Shown in pieces: positions 1 to 5,369 of a stretch of DNA of 5,369 bases. Numbering within the stretch: the stretch's first letter is position 1; each line of letters starts with the position of its first letter. Source of the DNA: Clostridiales bacterium (GTDB lineage Bacteria > Bacillota > Clostridia > Oscillospirales > Oscillospiraceae); contig JAQXNP010000107.1 in assembly GCA_029098065.1 (NCBI GenBank), positions 1-5,369 of the forward strand. The letters are read 5' to 3'. The notes below the pieces were generated by a model. The model was not told the DNA's origin. It saw only the letters and a list, made by a program, of their open reading frames with translations, and ran no database searches. The position numbers were made by a program, and so were the translations under genes.

Positions 1-82
1 CCGCGACGCCCGCATCGTGCCCATCTACGAGGGCACCTCCGAGATTCAGAAAGTCGTTATCTCCAGAGAGATGATGAAGTAA
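1..82 (+). CDS. Acyl-CoA dehydrogenase, C-terminal end (partial)
   Basis: The reading frame from base 2 to the TAA at 80-82 gives 26 residues beginning RDARIVPIYEGTSEIQ, the signature C-terminal segment of acyl-CoA dehydrogenases, which are FAD flavoproteins that oxidise acyl-CoA to enoyl-CoA. In the short- and medium-chain family the Glu of IYEGT is the catalytic base that removes the alpha proton; here it is the codon at 29-31. The remainder of the gene, about 350 codons, lies upstream of the window. In an anaerobic Clostridium-type genome the usual role is butyryl-CoA dehydrogenase paired with electron-transfer flavoprotein, but substrate choice cannot be read from this tail. The gene ends its transcription unit, since a strong terminator follows 76 bases later. 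Confidence 0.9.
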   Translation, partial: RDARIVPIYEGTSEIQKVVISREMMK

Positions 83-158
83 AATTTTGCAAGACTGATA
101 CCCACCTCAGAAACGATCCCATGTCCCCTGGGAGCTTTGTTTCTTCTTTCTCATGTTT

Positions 159-196
159 GATGGGCCGCCCCGAAAGGGGCGGCCCATCGCCTTTTT
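159..196 (+). terminator. Rho-independent terminator after the acyl-CoA dehydrogenase
   Basis: A perfect 13-bp GC-rich stem (159-171 with 176-188) is closed by a GAAA tetraloop (172-175) and followed by TTTTT at 192-196. This is a textbook intrinsic terminator. It separates the dehydrogenase unit from the metal-export operon downstream. Confidence 0.95.
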
Positions 197-260
197 ATAT
201 TATATATTAAGGAAGAGACGGTCCAAGCCCATCTTTGAAAATTCTTCGAGCAGAAAAATA

Positions 261-289
261 TTGACAATCCTGCTAAAAGGTGATATTTT
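261..289 (+). promoter_or_regulatory. Sigma-A promoter of the mntP operon
   Basis: A perfect -35 box TTGACA (261-266) is separated by exactly 17 bases from TATTTT (284-289). A TG at 281-282 makes it an extended -10 promoter. Predicted transcription starts near 296, about ten bases before the riboswitch aptamer, which is the right geometry for a leader RNA. The strong promoter suggests that control is exerted mainly by premature termination in the leader, not by initiation. Confidence 0.85.
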
Positions 290-306
290 AATTAAACGCA
301 AATCCC

Positions 307-400
307 ACGTGGGGGAGTAGCAAGCGCATAAAGCGGCGTAACAAGTCAACATACCCGATTGGTTTTCGATCTGGCTTGTTTTAAATTGCGAGACTCATGT
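307..400 (+). promoter_or_regulatory. yybP-ykoY manganese riboswitch (aptamer)
   Basis: The leader carries the hallmark GGGGAGTAGC (312-321) after the P1 5' strand and GCGAGAC (388-394) before the P1 3' strand, matching the conserved L1 and L3 loops of the yybP-ykoY family, which together bind Mn2+. P1 forms as 307-313 with 394-400, seven pairs including two G.U. A second helix pairs ACAAGTC (341-347) with GGCTTGT (373-379) with one G.U. The family is known to be an on-switch for Mn2+ export genes, and the next gene is mntP, the classic target. The P1 3' strand lies inside the 5' arm of the following hairpin, so Mn2+-bound P1 and that hairpin exclude each other. Boundaries are by eye and could shift by a few bases. 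Confidence 0.9.
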
Positions 401-433
401 ATAACTGTGAAGCTATACAGGAGTCTTATTTTT
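391..433 (+). terminator. Riboswitch expression-platform hairpin 1
   Basis: Bases 391-403 pair with 414-426. All pairs are Watson-Crick apart from one A.G mismatch (397/420). The loop is ten bases and is followed by the T-rich run TTATTTTT (426-433). The 5' arm contains the whole P1 3' strand (394-400), so the hairpin should form only when the aptamer is empty. It may terminate transcription itself, or act as an anti-antiterminator for the second hairpin. The T-run is interrupted by an A, so its efficiency as a terminator is uncertain. Confidence 0.75.
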
Positions 434-445
434 ATCTGCGGGATG

Positions 446-494
446 AAGACCCAGGCATAGCTTTTCAAGTTATGTTTGGGTCTTTTGTTATTTT
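446..494 (+). terminator. Riboswitch expression-platform hairpin 2 (terminator)
   Basis: Bases 446-463 pair with 467-484 in an uninterrupted 18-bp stem with three G.U pairs and a TTC triloop. It is followed by TTTTGTTATTTT (483-494). It ends nine bases before the mntP ribosome binding site, so transcription must pass it for mntP to be expressed. As folded it does not cover the ribosome binding site, which argues for control of transcription, not translation. Its 5' arm is also complementary to the 3' arm of hairpin 1. Confidence 0.75.
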
Positions 495-501
495 AAAAAG
501 C

Positions 502-509
502 AGGGAGAG
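502..509 (+). promoter_or_regulatory. Ribosome binding site of mntP
   Basis: AGGGAGAG, with the core GGGAG at 503-507, sits eight bases before the ATG at 516. This supports that start codon. The site lies just beyond hairpin 2 and is not part of its stem. Confidence 0.75.
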
Positions 510-515
510 AGCAAA

Positions 516-1100
516 ATGGAATGGAGTTTTCTGTTCGTTTTCAACAGCGTCCTCTTGGGGGTAGGGCTGGCTATGGATGCATTTTCAGTATCCGTGGCCA
601 ACGCGCTGAACGAGCCGAAGATGAAAAAGAGCAGGATGTGCGGGATCGCCGGCGTATTCGCCGGTTTTCAGGCGCTGATGCCCATGGTCGGGTGGATCTG
701 TGTACACACCATTGTACAGGCTTTTACCGCCTTTGAGAAGTTCATCCCCTGGATCGCGCTGATCCTGCTTGCCCTCATCGGCAGCAACATGCTGGTGGAA
801 GGCCTGCGCAGCAAAGGGGCGGAAGAGGCGCCCCCGGGAGTCGGCCTGGGGGCGCTGCTGATCCAGGGCGTGGCGACCTCGATTGACGCATTGTCTGTGG
901 GCTTCACCATCGCCGGATACAACTGGGTGATGGCTCTGGCAGCGGCGCTGATCATCGCCGCGGTCACCTTTGTGATCTGCATGGGCGGACTGACGATCGG
1001 GAAAAAATTCGGAGCCAGATTGGCAAAGAAGGCACAGATTTTCGGTGGAATCATTTTGATCGCCATAGGGCTTGAAATTTTTCTTACGGGTATCATGTAA
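516..1100 (+). CDS. mntP: Manganese efflux pump MntP
   Basis: This 194-residue integral membrane protein exports Mn2+ across the cytoplasmic membrane and protects against Mn excess. Its length matches the MntP (formerly YebN/DUF204) family. Six hydrophobic segments are visible at roughly residues 5-28, 43-65, 75-97, 110-132, 135-158 and 173-192. The family's internal duplication shows as two related motifs, GLAMDAFSVSVA around Asp21 and ATSIDALSVGF around Asp124. These membrane aspartates correspond to residues known to be important for transport in Escherichia coli MntP. The loop near residues 98-109 is short and charged, as in homologues. The start is set by the ribosome binding site eight bases upstream. 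Expression is placed under the Mn2+ riboswitch. The gene is first in a two-gene operon with the downstream P-type ATPase, 21 bases away. No missing key residue or frameshift is seen. Confidence 0.95.
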   Translation: MEWSFLFVFNSVLLGVGLAMDAFSVSVANALNEPKMKKSRMCGIAGVFAGFQALMPMVGWICVHTIVQAFTAFEKFIPWIALILLALIGSNMLVEGLRSKGAEEAPPGVGLGALLIQGVATSIDALSVGFTIAGYNWVMALAAALIIAAVTFVICMGGLTIGKKFGARLAKKAQIFGGIILIAIGLEIFLTGIM

Positions 1101-1103
1101 GGG

Positions 1104-1109
1104 AGGAGG
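1104..1109 (+). promoter_or_regulatory. Ribosome binding site of the P-type ATPase
   Basis: A perfect AGGAGG within GGGAGGAGG (1101-1109) lies immediately after the mntP stop codon. The spacing to the ATG at 1122 is twelve bases, slightly longer than the optimum, but no other usable start codon lies closer. The placement indicates that the ATPase is translated from the mntP transcript. Confidence 0.8.
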
Positions 1110-1121
1110 CAGTTCAATCGT

Positions 1122-3761
<2,640 letters not shown>

Positions 3762-3786
3762 ACGGCGGGCGATTGCCCCCGGAATC

Positions 3787-3836
3787 CGAAGAGAGTCTGA
3801 ACAAATCTGCTGTTCAGACTCTCTTCGATTCTGTTT
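3787..3836 (+). terminator. Hairpin terminator after the ATPase
   Basis: A perfect 17-bp inverted repeat (3787-3803 with 3811-3827) with a seven-base loop begins 25 bases after the ATPase stop. It can extend outward through GAAT/ATTC (3782-3785 with 3828-3831) across a one-base bulge. The downstream tail, TTCTGTTT (3829-3836), is only moderately T-rich, so termination is likely but not textbook. It is well placed to end the mntP operon, because the next gene has its own promoter. Confidence 0.65.
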
Positions 3837-3913
3837 CGGGATTTTGAGCAGAGCGGTCTGCCGAACTGGGGCAGAGGTTATGGCCGGAGAAGGAGAAAAA
3901 GTTTTCTGCACTA

Positions 3914-3942
3914 TTGTATTGGAATGAAAAAGCGGTTATAAT
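3914..3942 (+). promoter_or_regulatory. Sigma-A promoter of the DegV-family gene
   Basis: A perfect -10 box TATAAT (3937-3942) is preceded, after 17 bases, by TTGTAT (3914-3919), which matches only the TTG of the -35 consensus. Transcription would start near 3949 in the AT-rich stretch, leaving a leader of about 55 bases. I see no riboswitch or operator in the intergenic stretch 3843-4003. Confidence 0.7.
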
Positions 3943-4003
3943 AAATAATACGGCAAGATAAAGTTTTTAATATTATATCAAGAAGCGAAAGGTTGAAACG
4001 GCC

Positions 4004-4891
4004 ATGGGAAATTATATTCTCTCCTGCTGCTCCACTGCCGATTTGAGCGCGGAACACTTTGCCCAGCGGAAGATCCACTGGATCCCCTTCCATTTCTATC
4101 TGGACGGAAAGGAATACGCCGACGACCTGGGCAGTTCCATTCCCTTTGATCAGTTTTATCAGGCCATGGAACACGGAGCGGAGACCCGCACCTCCCAGGT
4201 CAATGTGGACGAGTTCATCGACTATTTCACCCCTTTTCTGGAGGAAGGAAACGATGTGGTCCATGTCTGCCTTTCCTCAGGACTGTCGGGAGTCATCAAT
4301 TCGGCGCTGTCCGCCAAGGCGGTGCTGGAGGAGCGGTTTCCCGGGCGCAGGATCTATGTGGCAGACTCTCTGGGCGCCTCCTCCGGCTATGGGCTGTTGA
4401 TGGACACCCTGGCTGACCTGCGGGATTGGGGAATGGAGGCGGAGGAACTGTGGTGCTGGGCGGAGGAGCACCGGCTGGAGGTCCACCACTGGTTTTTCTC
4501 CACGGATCTGACCTTCTACATCAAAGGGGGGCGGATTTCCAAAACCGCCGGGATGGTCGGCACTGTGCTTGGAATCTGCCCCTTGCTGAACATGGACGTG
4601 TCGGGACGGCTCGTTCCCCGGGCCAAGGTGCGTACCAAGAAGAAAGTGATCCAGGATATTGTCCGGAAGATGGAGGAAAACGCCCGGGACGGACTGGATT
4701 ACGACGGAAAGTGCTATATCTCTCATTCCAACTGCTATGAGGATGCCCGGGCGGTGGCGGATCTGGTGGAGTCACGGTTCCCAAGGCTGAATGGATCTGT
4801 GGAGATCAACTCGGTGGGGACCACCATTGGAAGTCACACCGGACCGGGTACGGTGGCACTCTTTTTCTGGGGCGGAAAGCGGAAGGATTAA
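4004..4891 (+). CDS. DegV/FakB-family fatty-acid-binding protein
   Basis: This 295-residue soluble cytoplasmic protein belongs to the DegV family. Characterised members (FakB) hold one fatty acid and present it to the kinase FakA, which makes acyl-phosphate for phospholipid synthesis. Family features are present in order: an N-terminal strand leading into STADL (10-14), TSQ (63-65), SSGLSG (91-96), VADSLGASSGYGLL (119-132), GGRISK (175-180) and the C-terminal IGSHTGPG (275-282). The length is close to the usual 280-290. There is no signal peptide or membrane segment. The ribosome binding site is weak (AAAGG at 3988-3992, eleven bases from the ATG), but no in-frame alternative start fits better. 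The gene is a single-gene unit with its own promoter and terminator. No FakA partner is in the window, and the bound lipid cannot be predicted. A CC pair at 8-9 precedes the motif Ser. Confidence 0.9.
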   Translation: MGNYILSCCSTADLSAEHFAQRKIHWIPFHFYLDGKEYADDLGSSIPFDQFYQAMEHGAETRTSQVNVDEFIDYFTPFLEEGNDVVHVCLSSGLSGVINSALSAKAVLEERFPGRRIYVADSLGASSGYGLLMDTLADLRDWGMEAEELWCWAEEHRLEVHHWFFSTDLTFYIKGGRISKTAGMVGTVLGICPLLNMDVSGRLVPRAKVRTKKKVIQDIVRKMEENARDGLDYDGKCYISHSNCYEDARAVADLVESRFPRLNGSVEINSVGTTIGSHTGPGTVALFFWGGKRKD

Positions 4892-4910
4892 AGGGCAGGA
4901 ATACAAGATC

Positions 4911-4944
4911 AAAAACCGGCGGAAGTCCCGCCGGTTTTTGGTTT
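4911..4944 (+). terminator. Rho-independent terminator after the DegV-family gene
   Basis: A perfect 12-bp stem (4911-4922 with 4928-4939) with a five-base loop starts 19 bases after the stop codon. AAAAA on the left and TTTTT on the right complete the stem, and TTT (4942-4944) follows. The A-run on the left arm means it could also terminate transcription arriving on the other strand. Confidence 0.93.
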
Positions 4945-4995
4945 GAATGGGAGTAATTTTCCAGCTCTGCCAAGGGGAAAACAGACTTGGAACGG

Positions 4996-5024
4996 GTATA
5001 GGTGGGAAAACCTGCGGCATACTA
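4996..5024 (+). promoter_or_regulatory. Sigma-G-type (forespore) promoter upstream of the spoVT remnant
   Basis: GTATA (4996-5000) and CATACTA (5018-5024), 17 bases apart, fit the known sigma-G consensus of a GNATA-like -35 and CATNNTA -10. The predicted start is near 5031, about 43 bases before the ATG. Intact spoVT genes are known sigma-G targets in Bacillus, so the match is in the expected place. No equally good sigma-A promoter is visible between the DegV terminator and 5074. The consensus is short, so a chance match is possible. Confidence 0.65.
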
Positions 5025-5059
5025 ACAAGGCTGAAGCGCAGCATTAGAAACAGGCCCGC

Positions 5060-5065
5060 AGGAGG
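5060..5065 (+). promoter_or_regulatory. Ribosome binding site of the spoVT-like frame
   Basis: A perfect AGGAGG lies eight bases before the ATG at 5074, an optimal arrangement. It fixes the start codon, and it shows that the translation signals are preserved although the coding region is not. Confidence 0.85.
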
Positions 5066-5073
5066 AGAGAGAT

Positions 5074-5289
5074 ATGAAAGCGACCGGAATCGTGCGGCGG
5101 ATCGACGACCTTGGACGGGTGGTCATCCCCAAGGAGATCCGCCGCACCATGCGAATCCGCGAAGGTGACCCGTCACAGACGACATTGGCATGGTGGGAGC
5201 AGTTTTCCTTCGGAATCCTGGGTCTGGAAAAACGGCAGGGCTGGGATCGTGCATCGTACCAAAAGCAAGCGGAATGTACCAAATCATAA
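5074..5289 (+). pseudogene. spoVT: Truncated SpoVT-like AbrB-family sporulation regulator
   Basis: Residues 1-33 (MKATGIVRRIDDLGRVVIPK through IREGDP) are the near-invariant start of SpoVT, a forespore transcription factor with an AbrB-type swapped-hairpin DNA-binding domain followed by a GAF-like domain, about 178 residues in Bacillus. After GDP the family continues with LEIF and the second half of the AbrB fold. Here the sequence changes abruptly at about base 5170 to residues with no AbrB character (SQTTLAWWEQF onward), stopping at residue 71. The frame thus lacks half of the DNA-binding domain and the entire GAF domain, and is probably non-functional. The cause may be a deletion or an insertion at 5170. 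The +2 frame (5172-5294) contains a stretch weakly like the SpoVT C-terminus, which would favour an internal deletion. The promoter and ribosome binding site are intact. An expressed 71-residue peptide cannot be excluded. Confidence 0.65.
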
Positions 5290-5369
5290 CTTAAGTCTTC
5301 AATTCATGGATGATTTTCCGTGGAAATACGTCCATTTTCCGCGTTTTTGGGTGTTTCCGTTGGCAACAT

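Noticed and set aside
117..150. Small hairpin TCCCA/TGGGA (117-121 with 129-133) followed by a T-rich run, as a first terminator of the dehydrogenase
   Set aside because: The stem is only five pairs and the T-run is broken by C and G. The perfect hairpin at 159-196 is a far better terminator for the same gene.
304..313. Perfect palindrome CCCACGTGGG near the predicted transcription start, as a repressor operator
   Set aside because: Seven of its ten bases form the P1 5' strand of the manganese riboswitch, which explains them. No second copy of the site is visible.
3880..3927. Fifteen-codon frame (MAGEGEKVFCTIVLE) with a weak AGAGG four bases upstream
   Set aside because: It is very short, overlaps the -35 region of the DegV-family promoter and ends just before its -10 box, and has no family resemblance.
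5171..5369. Reading frame open from the spoVT junction to the end of the window in the +1 frame
   Set aside because: About 66 codons without a stop can occur by chance. The translation is rich in Trp, His and Arg, resembles no protein I know, and has no start signal of its own.

Overview
The window reads as chromosomal DNA of a spore-forming, anaerobic Firmicute of the class Clostridia, most likely a butyrate-producing Oscillospirales-type bacterium. That placement is inferred from four things: GC-rich genes separated by AT-rich gaps, strong AGGAGG-type ribosome binding sites, an acyl-CoA dehydrogenase tail, and a SpoVT-like start behind a sigma-G-type promoter. All recognised genes are on the + strand.

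Layout. Positions 1-82 are the last 26 codons of an acyl-CoA dehydrogenase, closed by a textbook terminator (159-196). Positions 197-515 hold no protein gene. They form a regulatory leader: an extended -10 promoter (261-289), a yybP-ykoY manganese riboswitch aptamer (about 307-400), and two hairpins (391-433 and 446-494) that form its expression platform. The leader controls mntP (516-1100, Mn2+ efflux) and, 21 bases later, a type II P-type cation ATPase (1122-3761). A 17-bp perfect hairpin (3787-3827) follows. Next is a separate unit with its own TATAAT promoter, a DegV/FakB-family fatty-acid-binding protein (4004-4891), and a strong terminator (4911-4944). Last comes a sigma-G-like promoter (4996-5024), a good ribosome binding site and the first 33 codons of a SpoVT-type AbrB regulator. 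Its reading then departs abruptly from the family, giving a broken 71-codon frame (5074-5289). I recognise no gene in 5290-5369.

How it works together. High intracellular Mn2+ should stabilise the aptamer, stop the first hairpin forming, and let transcription reach two exporters with different energy sources: MntP, and an ATP-driven pump whose visible ligands are those of a Ca2+ pump. The leader also has an unforced complementarity (409-427 with 446-464) that would disable the second hairpin only when the first is open. This suggests a nested antitermination switch. The most unusual items are this leader, the pairing of the two exporters under Mn control, and the SpoVT remnant that keeps its sporulation promoter.
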